From NCBI RefSeq assembly GCF_000317635.1, contig NC_019779.1, positions 4,115,171 to 4,179,170 of the forward strand: a stretch of 64,000 bases of DNA. The letters run 5' to 3'. Below are positions 1 through 9,312 of the stretch, piece after piece. The translations under genes and the position numbers were made by a program. This DNA is from Halothece sp. PCC 7418 (GTDB lineage Bacteria > Cyanobacteriota > Cyanobacteriia > Cyanobacteriales > Rubidibacteraceae). The notes beneath the pieces are model-generated. The model saw only the letters and a list, made by a program, of their open reading frames with translations. It searched no databases and was not told the origin of the DNA. Every line of letters begins with the position of its first letter. The stretch's first letter is position 1.

Positions 1-2
1 AT

Positions 3-179
3 GAGCGCAATCTTGACAGTGCTGCTTTCCTGGCAGTGCAATCTTCAATCTATAATCTCTGGGCGATCAGAATTGTTCCTGCTGACAGCTTCCCGCAAGG
101 CTTGCCATCACATAATCCAGTTACTAGTAGCACCCAGAGCTTCAGAAAGGTCAGCCTAACGAAAAAAACAGATGTTTGA
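3..179 (+). CDS. C-terminal fragment of an unrecognised protein (5' end outside window)
   Basis: Reading frame 3 is open from the window edge to a TGA at 177-179 and gives about 58 residues with ordinary protein composition. It includes the stretch AAFLAVQSSIYNLWAIRIVP. The other two forward frames look poorer (frame 2 has early stops). The stop overlaps the start of the downstream histidine kinase by 8 nt, which is typical of translationally coupled genes and suggests an operon, possibly another signalling gene. I do not recognise the family. Confidence 0.4.
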   Translation, partial: ERNLDSAAFLAVQSSIYNLWAIRIVPADSFPQGLPSHNPVTSSTQSFRKVSLTKKTDV

Positions 180-3100
180 TATTTTTAACCGTTTTCATGC
201 TTGTCAGAATCAAACAGACCTTTTAGCAGTAGCTGTCGAGGAAGTGCGAGCCTTTTTCCGCAGCGATCGCGCTCTGGTTTATCAATTTTATCCCAATCAT
301 ACAGGAGAAATCGTTGCTGATTCTGCCAGTGAGACTGCAACAGTCATTGATCCTACCACTGGTGAACAATGGCGACAACAGCTAGCAGCGATAAACACGC
401 CACAGGTGATTAACTCATGTGAGGAGATCGGTTTCCCGAGTCTGGTGTTTCCGATTCCTATTCAAGGAGAGATTTGGGGATTATTGATCATCAAGCAAAA
501 TGATCAAGTATCACAAGAGGAGGACATCGAAACCTTAGAACCTATCATCAACCAACTCGCGATCGCGCTGCAACAACTTATTACCCAAGAACAACTACAA
601 GCAGAACGACAACAGCGTCAACAACTTGAACAAGAATTGCGAACGACGAAAAAACGCCTACAAGAAGCGCAGGGAATTCTCAAATCTCAAGGTGTCATCC
701 AGAATCTTACCCAACAGCCAGAAGCAGAAGCAGCAGCAGTTTTAGAGGATCAACAAGCAGAACTCCGTTATGTATCGCAACGCTTACAAATAGCCATTCA
801 AGCTGCAGAAATGGGAATCTGGGAGTGGGATTTTGTGAGTGATCGGCTAATTTGGGATCAACGGATGTATGAAATTTTTGGTGTCGATCCTGATGCGTTT
901 ACAGGCACTGTCAAAAGTTGGCAAGACACCTTACATCCTGAAGATGCTGCTGAAACCATTCATCAAATTGAGCGAGCCATTCAAGGGGAACAAGAATTTG
1001 TCACCGAATTTCGGATTATTCATCCTGACGGATCAATTCGCTGGATCGAAGCCCAAAGTTTATTAGTGCGGAACGAGCAAGGAAAACCAGAACGCATCAT
1101 TGGCTCTAATATTGATATTACTGACTATAAACAAGCCACAGCAGAGCGTCAAAATTTAATTCAGGAACTTTCAACCTTTAAAGCTGCTCTTGATGAAGCT
1201 GCCGTTGTTGCCATTACTGATTCTCAAGGAGTGATCACTTATGTCAATGATGCCTTCTGTAACTTATCCGGTTATTCCCGCAAAGAACTCATGGGTCAAA
1301 CCGATCACCTCATGAAATCAGATTATCATCCCCCAGAATTTTTCGAGGATTTGTGGGCAACCCTACATAGCGGTGAAGTCTGGCGTGGAGAAATTTGCAA
1401 TCGTACCAAACAGGGAGACTTCTATTGGGTTAATAGTACCCTTGTCCCTTTTTTAGATGAGACTGGACAACCCTTTCAATATTTGGGCATTCACTTTGAT
1501 ATCACTGAACGTAAAGCAGCAGAAACTGCCCTTGTAGAATCTCAGCAATTTATTGAAGCGATTCTCGATAGCGTGCCTTTCCCCATCTTTTGGAAAAACC
1601 GCGACTCGGTATTTTTAGGTTGTAATCAGACCTACGCGAATCTCACCCGCCTCCCTTCTCCTGCTGCGGTGGAAGGAAAGACTGATTTTGATTTTCTGCT
1701 TCATACCAGTCAGATTGAGAAAATCCACCAAGACGATCAAGAGGTAATGAGATCGGGTCAACCTAAATTAGGAGTGGAACAACACATTATTAATATTGCC
1801 CAGCAAGAAACATGGGTTGAAGTCAATCGCGCCCCGCTCAGAAATAGTCGCAATGAAGTGATTGGCTTAGTAACCACAATCCAGGATATTAGCGAACGTA
1901 AAGCAGCTAACTTGGCGATGAAACGGCAACTTGCTGCCATTGAAGCTGCGGTTGATGGCATCAGTATTTCACAAGGAGACACTTATCTTTATTTGAATCA
2001 AGCCCATGTCGAGCTATTGGGTTATGAAAGTCAAGAAGAATTGCTCGGTCAGTCTTGGCGGAGTTTCTACTCTCCAGAGCAAGTCACTTGGTTTGAGCAG
2101 GAAGTCTTCCCTACATTGGCGAAAAAGGGCTTTTGGCAAGGAGAAGCCGTTGCGACTCGTAAAGACGGTTCAACTTTTGACCAAGGGATTTCTTTGACGC
2201 TAACAGATGAAGGATTAATGATTTGTGTCTGTCAAGATATTACAGAACGAAAACAAACAGAATTCGCCTTGCAAGCTAGCGAAACTCAATTTCGACGAGT
2301 GTTTGAGTCTAATGTGGTCGGGATGATGTTTACTGATTTTAGCGGTCAGATCACGGATGCCAATGATCAATTTCTAGACATTATTGGCTATAGCCGAGCC
2401 GATTTAGAAGCCGAACGCATTAATTGGGTAGAGATCACGCCCCCAGAGCATATCGAAGCGGATGAGCGGGCGAAGGAGCAGTTGCAACGCCATGGCGAGA
2501 TCCAACCCTTTGAAAAGGAGTACCTGCGTTCAGATGGCAAGCGTGTATCGGTGTTGCTGGGTGTTGCGTTGTTATCGGAAAAAGATGCTCGTTGTGTTTG
2601 CGTCGTGGTCGATATCAGCGATCGCAAAGCAGCAGAAGCAGAATTACAACGCACCAATTCCGAACTAGAACGGGCAACTCGCCTTAAAGATGAATTTCTG
2701 GCGAACATGAGCCATGAACTGAGAACGCCCCTCAATGCCATTTTAGGGATGACGGAAGGACTCAAAGAACAAATCTACGGCTCTCTCAATCCAAAACAGA
2801 TGCAGTCTTTGGACACGATCGAGCGCAGTGGTTCCCACTTACTCTCTCTGATTAATGACATTCTAGATCTCTCAAAAATTGAATCAGGGAAAATGGAACT
2901 CGATCGCGCTTCTACTGCAGTGGAACCCTTGTGCCAGTCTGCGTTCGTATTTATCAAACAACAAGCCTACAAAAAGCAAATCAAACTGGAAACGCAACTG
3001 CCTTCTAATCTGCCAAAGTTATGGATTGATGAACGGCGCATCCGCCAAGTCTTAATTAATTTACTCACCAATGCTGTCAAATTTACTCCTGAAGGCGGAA

Positions 3101-3813
3101 AAATTACCCTGAGTGTCAACACGAAAAAAGAAACAACCTCTCGCCCTGCTGCTGTGCAGATTGCTGTCAGTGATACTGGAATTGGCATTAGACAAGAGAA
3201 CTTAAATCAGCTATTTCAACCGTTTGTGCAAGTGGATAGCACTCTCAATCGAAAATATGAAGGAACGGGATTAGGGTTGGCTTTAGTCAAACGGACCGTG
3301 GAACTTCACGGAGGAGAAGTCAGTGTCAGCAGTGAAGTGGGGGTGGGCAGTTGTTTTACCATTGAATTGCCTTATATGATGGGGGCAGCATCTGCTGAAA
3401 CAACTACTCCATCGGATTTAGAAATCACCGTCACTGAAGAGCAAACCCCTGCTTTAATTTTGATGGCAGAGGATAATTCAGCCAATATCCTAACGATGAA
3501 AAGCTATCTCGAAGCAAAAGGGTATCGTCTGATTGTCGCTAATAATGGACTGGAAGCAATTAACCTTGCGCGATCGCAGCAACCCGATCTGATTTTAATG
3601 GATATCCAAATGCCAGATCTCGATGGGCTCGAAGCGATTCAACAAATTCGGAGTGATGGGAATGAGACTGTGCCGATTATTGCTTTAACAGCTTTAGCCA
3701 TGGAAAACGATCGCGATCGCTGCTTAGAAGCGGGGGCGAATGACTATTTGACGAAACCAGTGCGCCTCAAAGAATTAGTAACCACTATTGAAAACTTCTT
3801 AAATCGTGACTAG
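172..3813 (+). CDS. Hybrid sensor histidine kinase: GAF, five PAS, HisKA, HATPase, receiver
   Basis: Soluble multi-sensor hybrid kinase of 1213 aa with no membrane segment. In order it has: a phytochrome-like GAF (about 1-140), a Q/E-rich coiled coil (about 140-205), five PAS/PAC units each ending in an ITERKAAE-type linker (about 205-820), HisKA with MSHELRTPLNAIL and phospho-accepting His848, an HATPase domain with N box and GTGLGLAL, and a C-terminal receiver with MDIQMPDLDG and acceptor Asp1144. The GAF lacks the Cys-His pair of bilin-binding cyanobacteriochromes, so light sensing through it is unlikely. The start overlaps the upstream fragment by 8 nt. The stop lies 2 nt from the convergent GTPase stop. 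The signal and the output partner cannot be read from the sequence. Confidence 0.95.
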   Translation: MFDIFNRFHACQNQTDLLAVAVEEVRAFFRSDRALVYQFYPNHTGEIVADSASETATVIDPTTGEQWRQQLAAINTPQVINSCEEIGFPSLVFPIPIQGEIWGLLIIKQNDQVSQEEDIETLEPIINQLAIALQQLITQEQLQAERQQRQQLEQELRTTKKRLQEAQGILKSQGVIQNLTQQPEAEAAAVLEDQQAELRYVSQRLQIAIQAAEMGIWEWDFVSDRLIWDQRMYEIFGVDPDAFTGTVKSWQDTLHPEDAAETIHQIERAIQGEQEFVTEFRIIHPDGSIRWIEAQSLLVRNEQGKPERIIGSNIDITDYKQATAERQNLIQELSTFKAALDEAAVVAITDSQGVITYVNDAFCNLSGYSRKELMGQTDHLMKSDYHPPEFFEDLWATLHSGEVWRGEICNRTKQGDFYWVNSTLVPFLDETGQPFQYLGIHFDITERKAAETALVESQQFIEAILDSVPFPIFWKNRDSVFLGCNQTYANLTRLPSPAAVEGKTDFDFLLHTSQIEKIHQDDQEVMRSGQPKLGVEQHIINIAQQETWVEVNRAPLRNSRNEVIGLVTTIQDISERKAANLAMKRQLAAIEAAVDGISISQGDTYLYLNQAHVELLGYESQEELLGQSWRSFYSPEQVTWFEQEVFPTLAKKGFWQGEAVATRKDGSTFDQGISLTLTDEGLMICVCQDITERKQTEFALQASETQFRRVFESNVVGMMFTDFSGQITDANDQFLDIIGYSRADLEAERINWVEITPPEHIEADERAKEQLQRHGEIQPFEKEYLRSDGKRVSVLLGVALLSEKDARCVCVVVDISDRKAAEAELQRTNSELERATRLKDEFLANMSHELRTPLNAILGMTEGLKEQIYGSLNPKQMQSLDTIERSGSHLLSLINDILDLSKIESGKMELDRASTAVEPLCQSAFVFIKQQAYKKQIKLETQLPSNLPKLWIDERRIRQVLINLLTNAVKFTPEGGKITLSVNTKKETTSRPAAVQIAVSDTGIGIRQENLNQLFQPFVQVDSTLNRKYEGTGLGLALVKRTVELHGGEVSVSSEVGVGSCFTIELPYMMGAASAETTTPSDLEITVTEEQTPALILMAEDNSANILTMKSYLEAKGYRLIVANNGLEAINLARSQQPDLILMDIQMPDLDGLEAIQQIRSDGNETVPIIALTALAMENDRDRCLEAGANDYLTKPVRLKELVTTIENFLNRD

Positions 3814-3815
3814 GA

Positions 3816-5729
3816 TTACTCTTCTAAATATTCTTCAAAGGTTTCTCGCAACTGACTGACACTTAATCCTTTTGTCCAATAAGCAATCAACGCATGACCA
3901 AAGGCAAAGGCATTTTTTTCTGGAGACTCGGAATGATCTAATAATAATGACCACAGCGATCGCAGATCAAATTCATACAATTTACTTTCGCTATTAAACA
4001 GACTAAATAATTCATACGCCATCTGTAGTTTTCCAATGACGAGGGGAAGTTCTTCCACTGGAATCTGTTCGAGGAGAAGTTTTCCTAAAGCTGGGGAACC
4101 AGTGGAGAAAGTAGAGATATATTCTAAAATAGGATTCTTGAGCAGTGCTGTCACCCCTTGCGTTGTGGTCATTTGTTTAGTGTAACGATCAATGATTTTG
4201 GCTGCGGTGGCACTTTGGGCAGCGCGATCGCGCAGAAATCGCCCTAGACGCAACTGTTTAGCAGGTGTAATCCGATTCATTAACGCAAAGGATAGTTGTT
4301 CGGTATTCCAGCCGTCTCGTTGGCTATCCGCATCCCAAGTGACAAGGGGGAAGACTTCTTGACAAAAGTTCCCTAGTTGTTCTTTGCGGTATTCAGTGGC
4401 GTTACGAATGCTTTTTTCTTTCGGTTGCATTCCCTGTTCCCAATCATAAGGGGGATTCCATTCCCGCATCGGGCGCAGGCGATCCACTTGGGTAACAACA
4501 GTAATAATGGGTAAATCTTCAATTTTTGTTGTTACCTCTTGCAGAAACTCATGATCCATTGCTAAAGCGGGATCTAAAGCTGGGGTCACCAATAGCAGTA
4601 AATCCGCAGTGGTAGCGTAATCTAACACTAACTCGCGCAACTCACCGCCACTCACCTGTTCATAACCGGGGGTATCCCAAAGCGTTAAACGATCTCCGCT
4701 AATACTTTCCCAATAGTAACTTTCGATTTCATCGGTACTGGGTAACACATCCACTTCCGCTTGTTGCGATTGAAACAGGGTATTAATAACGCTACTTTTT
4801 CCCGCACCAGTGCGCCCAATCAGCAGCAAGTTCACTGGTTTTTGTTCGACTTCCGCTTGCGGTTGCGCTTCTTCTAAAATCTCTTGAATGGTTTGGGTTT
4901 GCGCTTGAGGAAATTCTTGCGGAGAGGATGAGATTTCTGGAACAGTTGCCGAATCTTTGCCACTATACAGCGCGATCGCGCGTTGGGCAAGTTGTCTCAA
5001 GGCTGCTTGACGTAACACTTGCGAGAGATTACCCAGTAATTCTTGATTCGCTTGTTGGTTGTATCCTTGACTCACTTGTTGGGCTAATGCAGCAGCAGGA
5101 TTAATCACCCATCGCGCCCAACTCCAGACCTTGAGGGCTTTTTGTGCAGAGGGTTGCACGCGCTGATAAACTTCATAAGCGCGATACGCTTGTCCCACTG
5201 TCACTTGATTTAACGCCGGAGACAGTTTTTGCATCCACTGATCCACATCATCCACCGTCCCTCGCATTAAGCTATACACTTGGGGGATATAAATATTAAG
5301 CAGGGGATATTTCACTTCTGGATTATAAATCTGCGCGATCGCGCTAACCACTTCTTGACAGCGATGCCAAAATAATTGCCAATCTTCCCAAATGGGCGGA
5401 TCATTTTGTGCCTCTTTCAGAATCTTTTGTAAAGCGGTTTCCACTTGCTGATTAATCTCTTGATCTTCCGTTTCAATCTCAGTGGCTGCTAACTCTTGGT
5501 TAATGGTTTCGGTAATCGTTTCCATGTCATCAAAAGCGGGTTTTGTCCATTTTGCTAGTAACCAACGCCAACCGAGGAAAACAAAAGCAACAACGCCCCA
5601 AATCCAACTAATTCCCCAGGCTTGAATTTGTAATCCTGCTGCAATCAGGAAAAAGAGAATAATAGAAATAAACGGCGTTACTAAAACAATCCACTGCCAA
5701 ATTTTTAATTGAATCATTTTATTAGTCAT
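3816..5729 (-). CDS. Membrane-anchored Era/dynamin-like GTPase
   Basis: A 637-aa protein with two adjacent hydrophobic segments near the N-terminus (about 10-55), a helical region, then a G domain at about 300-440. The P-loop is GRTGAGKSS, G3 is WDTPG, and the G4 equivalent is TQVD. The C-terminal third is helical. This resembles the cyanobacterial YfjP/IRG-like GTPases linked to membrane remodelling or stress, but the role is not established. The first codons (MTNK) lie in a GTCATTA heptamer repeat, so the second Met (MIQLKIWQW) may be the real start. The gene converges on the histidine kinase with 2 nt between stops. A second membrane GTPase lies at 9313-10593. Confidence 0.85.
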   Translation of the reverse strand: MTNKMIQLKIWQWIVLVTPFISIILFFLIAAGLQIQAWGISWIWGVVAFVFLGWRWLLAKWTKPAFDDMETITETINQELAATEIETEDQEINQQVETALQKILKEAQNDPPIWEDWQLFWHRCQEVVSAIAQIYNPEVKYPLLNIYIPQVYSLMRGTVDDVDQWMQKLSPALNQVTVGQAYRAYEVYQRVQPSAQKALKVWSWARWVINPAAALAQQVSQGYNQQANQELLGNLSQVLRQAALRQLAQRAIALYSGKDSATVPEISSSPQEFPQAQTQTIQEILEEAQPQAEVEQKPVNLLLIGRTGAGKSSVINTLFQSQQAEVDVLPSTDEIESYYWESISGDRLTLWDTPGYEQVSGGELRELVLDYATTADLLLLVTPALDPALAMDHEFLQEVTTKIEDLPIITVVTQVDRLRPMREWNPPYDWEQGMQPKEKSIRNATEYRKEQLGNFCQEVFPLVTWDADSQRDGWNTEQLSFALMNRITPAKQLRLGRFLRDRAAQSATAAKIIDRYTKQMTTTQGVTALLKNPILEYISTFSTGSPALGKLLLEQIPVEELPLVIGKLQMAYELFSLFNSESKLYEFDLRSLWSLLLDHSESPEKNAFAFGHALIAYWTKGLSVSQLRETFEEYLEE

Positions 5730-5756
5730 TAGTCATTGGTCATTAGTCACTAGTAA
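5722..5756. repeat. Heptamer repeat (GTCATTA/GTCATTG) short array
   Basis: About five heptamers of the GTCATTR type run across the start of the upstream minus-strand GTPase gene. The same family forms the long array at 10636-10810. Confidence 0.7.
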
Positions 5757-5825
5757 CTGTTCTATTATTTGCCTGAGATTTTACAATTAAAGTAGTGCAT
5801 TCACCATAACCAATCAACGCCTCTG

Positions 5826-6434
5826 ATGCTAACTCAAACTCAACCGATTAGTTTTGAAGAATTTTGCAATTGGTATCCCCATGATGGCAAGCGCTACGAG
5901 TTAATTGAAGGAGAAATCATTGAAATGTTGCCCACGGGGACGCATGAAGATATTAGTGGGTTTCTCGTAGCAGAATTAAACTTAGAAATCCGTCGTCATC
6001 AACTGCCTTATTCGATTCCAAGAACTTGTCTGGTGAAACCTTCACACCCCCGATCTGGCTATCAACCGGATGTCACTGTCATTAACCGTAACTTGCTGAA
6101 CAATGAACCCCAATGGTCACAAGCCTCAGTGTTGAAAAACGGTGCAACGATTCCTTTAGTCATTGAAGTGGTCAGTACCAATTGGCGAGATGATTATGGG
6201 CATAAGTTTATAGAATATGAAGCAATGGGGATTTCTGAATATTGGATTGTCGATTATCGCGCTTTAGGGGGAGTGCGATATTTAGGTCAACCCAAACAAC
6301 CGACAATTACCGTGTGTCAGTTAGTCAACGGTGAATATCAAACCCAATGTTTTCGAGCCAATCAAATTTTACAATCGAATGTTTTTCCTGAATTGCAGTT
6401 ATCGAGCACTCGTATTTTTGAAGCAGGCAATTAA
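5826..6434 (+). CDS. Uma2 family (DUF820) PD-(D/E)XK nuclease-like protein
   Basis: A 202-aa protein typical of the Uma2 family, which is highly expanded in cyanobacteria. Visible family features are YELIEGEIIEM near residue 27, QPDVTVI, LVIEVVS, then KFIEYEAMGISEYWIVD, which carry the acidic residues and Lys of a PD-(D/E)XK fold. The substrate and biological role of the family are not settled. The stop is 1 nt from the start of the carotenoid oxygenase, so the two genes are probably co-transcribed and possibly coupled. Confidence 0.9.
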   Translation: MLTQTQPISFEEFCNWYPHDGKRYELIEGEIIEMLPTGTHEDISGFLVAELNLEIRRHQLPYSIPRTCLVKPSHPRSGYQPDVTVINRNLLNNEPQWSQASVLKNGATIPLVIEVVSTNWRDDYGHKFIEYEAMGISEYWIVDYRALGGVRYLGQPKQPTITVCQLVNGEYQTQCFRANQILQSNVFPELQLSSTRIFEAGN

Positions 6435-6435
6435 A

Positions 6436-7833
6436 ATGACAGCAACCCAAGTTAACCCTTACCTAGAAGGGAATTATGCCCCGATCCGAGAAGAAACAAC
6501 GGCGGAAAACCTCAAGATTATCGGTGAACTCCCCGTCGAAATTTCTGGGATGTTTGTCCGTAATGGTCCCAACCCTCAATTTACCCCGCCCGGAACCTAT
6601 CATTGGTTTGATGGGGATGGCATGGTTCACGGCATTCGTTTACATCAGGGTGAGGCAACCTATCGCAATCGCTATGTTCGCACCCAAGGCTTTGAAACCG
6701 AACAAGAAGCGGGTCAAGCCCTCTGGAAAGGACTCCTGGAACCGAGCGATCAAAACCCAGACGGTACCGTTAAAAATGTAGCCAATACAGCCCTAGTTTG
6801 GCATAGCGGTCAACTGCTAGCCCTTTGGGAAGGCGGTGCACCTCATGCCCTCCAAGTCCCAGACTTAGAAACCATTGGCATTCAAACCTATAACGGCAAA
6901 CTCTCCTCTTCCTTTACGGCGCACCCGAAAGTTGATCCCGTCACCGGAGAAATGATCACCTATGGTTATTCTCTCGCGGAACCGCCCTTTCTCCAGTACA
7001 GTCTGGTTTCTTCGGCTGGGGAACTGTTATGGACAATTCCCATTGACTTACCCCGAGGGGTTTTAATGCACGATTGTGCAATTACCCAGCACTATACAAT
7101 CTTTCTGGATTTACCCCTGACGTTTAGTGTGGAACGCCTGCAACGGGGAGAACCAGCCCTGATGTTTGAACGGGATCAACCGGCACGTTTTGGGATCATG
7201 CCCCGTCATGGTGACAAAAATAGTATTCGCTGGTTTGAAGCCCCCTCCTGTTATGTTTTCCATACCCTCAATGCTTATGAAGAAGGGGATGAGGTGGTTT
7301 TAATTGCTTGTCGGATGAGTTCAACTAATGTTCTCGTCAATGACAGTGCATTTAGCGATCCTGAAGGAGATATTCCCCGGTTGCATCAGTGGCGGTTTAA
7401 TTTGACCACAGGAACCGTCAAAGAAGAAAACTTAGAACCGACTCCCTCGGAGTTTCCAGCTTTAAATGATCGCTGGTTAGGTTATCCCACTCGCTACGGT
7501 TATACCGCGCAAATGGCAAATAGTGAAACGCCTCTGTTTTCGGGAGTGATTAAACATGATTTTCAGGAGAAAATCTCTGAGTTTCATTCTTTTGGGGAAG
7601 GACGCTATGGTGGCGATCCTTCTTTTGTTCCCCGTCTGGGGAGTACCCAAGAAGATGATGGCTGGTTACTGACTTTGGTTCATGACCATCAAACCGAAAC
7701 TTCTGAATTATTGGTCATCGATGGGAAAAATTTCACCGCTGACCCTGTGGCGCGAGTGATCATTCCGCAACGAGTTCCCTATGGCTTTCATAGTGCGTGG
7801 GTAACAGAACAACAGTTAAAGTCTAACCATTAA
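6436..7833 (+). CDS. Carotenoid/apocarotenoid cleavage oxygenase (RPE65/CCD family)
   Basis: A 465-aa iron(II) dioxygenase predicted to cleave carotenoids or apocarotenoids at a polyene double bond. Family hallmarks are FVRNGPNPQF and YHWFDGDGMVHGI near the N-terminus, and the His ligands of the propeller in TAHPKVDP, MHDCAIT, VFHTLNAYEEGDEVV and the C-terminal YGFHSAW. I chose the ATG at 6436 because the longer frame (from 6331) runs through the Uma2 gene and adds unrelated sequence. The length matches cyanobacterial Diox1/ACO proteins. The exact cleavage position and substrate cannot be told from the sequence. Confidence 0.93.
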   Translation: MTATQVNPYLEGNYAPIREETTAENLKIIGELPVEISGMFVRNGPNPQFTPPGTYHWFDGDGMVHGIRLHQGEATYRNRYVRTQGFETEQEAGQALWKGLLEPSDQNPDGTVKNVANTALVWHSGQLLALWEGGAPHALQVPDLETIGIQTYNGKLSSSFTAHPKVDPVTGEMITYGYSLAEPPFLQYSLVSSAGELLWTIPIDLPRGVLMHDCAITQHYTIFLDLPLTFSVERLQRGEPALMFERDQPARFGIMPRHGDKNSIRWFEAPSCYVFHTLNAYEEGDEVVLIACRMSSTNVLVNDSAFSDPEGDIPRLHQWRFNLTTGTVKEENLEPTPSEFPALNDRWLGYPTRYGYTAQMANSETPLFSGVIKHDFQEKISEFHSFGEGRYGGDPSFVPRLGSTQEDDGWLLTLVHDHQTETSELLVIDGKNFTADPVARVIIPQRVPYGFHSAWVTEQQLKSNH

Positions 7834-7844
7834 GGTTTTGGGGT

Positions 7845-7869
7845 TTGCCTTGCCCCCCCGACAAGGCAA
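7845..7869 (+). terminator. Hairpin 3' of the carotenoid oxygenase
   Basis: Perfect 8-bp stem TTGCCTTG/CAAGGCAA around a C-rich loop, 11 nt after the stop codon. The tail is pyrimidine-rich but not a clean T run, so it is a possible terminator only. Confidence 0.4.
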
Positions 7870-7923
7870 GTCCTTCTTTCTTAAAACTGGAATATATAGC
7901 AGTTTTCACGCTTCTTTAAGGTA

Positions 7924-8067
7924 TATAGCACTTCCTAATCTCATGAGGTACATTCTAAATTTTGGTTCTTTGTTCTTTGTTGGTTTTTAATCAATGAACC
8001 ACGAACCATGAACCATGAACATCCACCGACTCGCATTACGTACCTCAACCAACTAGGAAACGCTATA
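7924..8067. mobile_element. MITE-like element, copy 1 (complete)
   Basis: A 144-bp element with imperfect 28-bp terminal inverted repeats (21 of 28 match). It starts TATAGC and ends GCTATA, with inner blocks TGAGGTAC and GTACCTCA. The interior has a GTTCTTTG tract and the sequence ATCAATGAACCACGAACCATG. No ORF is present. Related copies are at 13716-13935 and, truncated and inverted, at 45185-45295. The remainder of the 7834-8352 gene-free stretch holds the hairpins listed separately. Confidence 0.7.
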
Positions 8068-8180
8068 GGTGAGTTTCAACATTTTGGAATGTCCTAACCT
8101 GAATACGTGCTGCTATAGCAGTTCTAATTCTTGTGTAATGTGGAATCCACTTATGGTTGCTACATAAAACTGGTTTAATA

Positions 8181-8313
8181 ATCCCCCATTAGCCACCCTT
8201 TCTAAGGGGGGTTGGGGGGATAGGTATGTCGCACACTTTTTTGTGTTTCATATAAAAACTTGATTAATCGATCTTTCCTAGCTTCCCCCCTTTCTCAAGG
8301 CAGTGAAGGGGGG
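8181..8313. repeat. Two C/G-run palindromes upstream of the 8353 stop
   Basis: ATCCCCC at 8181-8187 pairs with GGGGGGAT at 8214-8221. CCCCCCTTT from 8285 pairs with AAGGGGGG at 8306-8313. Such CCCCCC...GGGGGG palindromes are a common dispersed class in cyanobacterial intergenic DNA. The second lies 39 nt past the stop of the minus-strand gene and could help end its transcript. Confidence 0.5.
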
Positions 8314-8352
8314 ATAATTGACAACTGATTTAGAATTGCTCTGGCAAGAAAA

Positions 8353-9075
8353 CTAAGGAAGCTCACTGCCAGAAGAGTCCTCGGAATCTCCAGTGGGTGA
8401 TTGCATCTCGCTAGATTGATTAGATTCTTCAGAATTACTAAAATTACTCATTACTTCCCAAGTCTCTGGTCCAACAATACCATCAGACGTTAAGCCCTCA
8501 GATGTCTGAAATTCCTTGACGGCTGACTCTAGATCAGATCCAAAGTTGCCATCAACAGCGCCAGTATAAAATCTTTCATTTCTGAGGAAAGTTTGCAAAT
8601 CCTTGACAGCCTCTCCCGTACTACCAACTTTCAGCATTGGTGCTTCATCGGGTGAGTATTGGCTCAAACCATTACGACTCGATTCGTCAGATTCGGTTTC
8701 TGAAGTTGTGGGGTCAGTAGTGGGGCTGTCAGACTCGGTTTCTGAAGTTGTGGGGTCAGTAGTGGGGCTGTCAGACTCGGTTTCTGAAGTTGTGGGGTCA
8801 GTAGTGGGGCTGTCAGACTCGGTTTCTGAAGTTGTGGGGTCAGTAGTGGGGCTGTCAGACTCGGTTTCTGAAGTTGTGGGGTCAGTAGTGGGGCTGTCAG
8901 ACTCGGTTTCTGAAGTTGTGGGGTCAGTAGTGGGGCTGTCAGACTCGGTTTCTGGGGTCTGAGGCGAAGAGACTTGAGCATTGCTAGGCGTGCTTCCTAA
9001 CAAGGGTAAAATGATAGCACTCGCAGAAAGAAGACTGAGAGCGAAGAGTCTTGCTTTAGTCAATTTTAAAGACAT
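8353..9075 (-). CDS. Secreted peptidoglycan-binding (PGBD) protein with 14-aa acidic repeats
   Basis: A 240-aa exported protein. The N-terminal KLTKARLFALSLLSASAII is a signal peptide, with likely cleavage near NAQ-VS (about 34). A low-complexity Ser/Thr/Glu/Asp linker of six units, TTSETESDSPTTDP, covers about 42-125. A PG_binding_1 domain follows (about 145-205) with LKVGSTGEAVKDLQTFL and DGIVGPETWEVM. It probably sits in the periplasm or wall through the PGBD, with the acidic linker as a spacer. AAGGAG lies 9 nt before the ATG. The six repeats are identical at DNA level, so their number may vary between strains or be wrong in an assembly. Confidence 0.88.
   Translation of the reverse strand: MSLKLTKARLFALSLLSASAIILPLLGSTPSNAQVSSPQTPETESDSPTTDPTTSETESDSPTTDPTTSETESDSPTTDPTTSETESDSPTTDPTTSETESDSPTTDPTTSETESDSPTTDPTTSETESDESSRNGLSQYSPDEAPMLKVGSTGEAVKDLQTFLRNERFYTGAVDGNFGSDLESAVKEFQTSEGLTSDGIVGPETWEVMSNFSNSEESNQSSEMQSPTGDSEDSSGSELP
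8701..8952. repeat. Six identical 42-bp coding tandem repeats
   Basis: The unit TGAAGTTGTGGGGTCAGTAG... (plus-strand sense) is repeated six times with no substitutions, preceded by a diverged partial unit at 8687-8700. The period is a multiple of three, so changes in copy number keep the frame of the peptidoglycan-binding protein. Confidence 0.95.
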
Positions 9076-9114
9076 CGATAATTCTCCTTAGATAAAGTGA
9101 TTCGGGTGATTCAT

Positions 9115-9141
9115 CAACGTTGGTAGTACCACCCAACGTTG
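9115..9141. promoter_or_regulatory. Perfect 9-bp inverted repeat in the leader of the PGBD gene
   Basis: CAACGTTGG and CCAACGTTG flank a 9-nt loop, 40 nt upstream of the 9075 start. A T run follows on the plus strand, so on the minus strand the A run precedes the stem and it is not a terminator there. It could be an operator or a leader hairpin. It could also be a plus-strand terminator with no obvious client gene. Confidence 0.35.
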
Positions 9142-9312
9142 TTTTTAGATTTTTAGAAGAGAAACTGCTACAGCTATCTATGGTTTTCGAGCTCTTTTTT
9201 TAAACCTAATTTCCGAAAGTGAAAAAGTTGGGAAAAAGTGAGTTGTTAAACAGATGAATCTTTAATTCCCTATTGCCTAAATCAGAAATGGCTAAGAATG
9301 ACCAACAACAAA

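Noticed and set aside
6331..6435. Longer N-terminus of the carotenoid oxygenase
   Set aside because: It lies in the Uma2 gene in another frame and adds sequence absent from the family.
8701..8952. CRISPR array
   Set aside because: The units are directly tandem with no variable spacers and lie in a coding frame.
8603..8962. Plus-strand ORF of 119 aa opposite the repeat protein
   Set aside because: It is the antisense of the 42-bp repeats and has no independent coding features.
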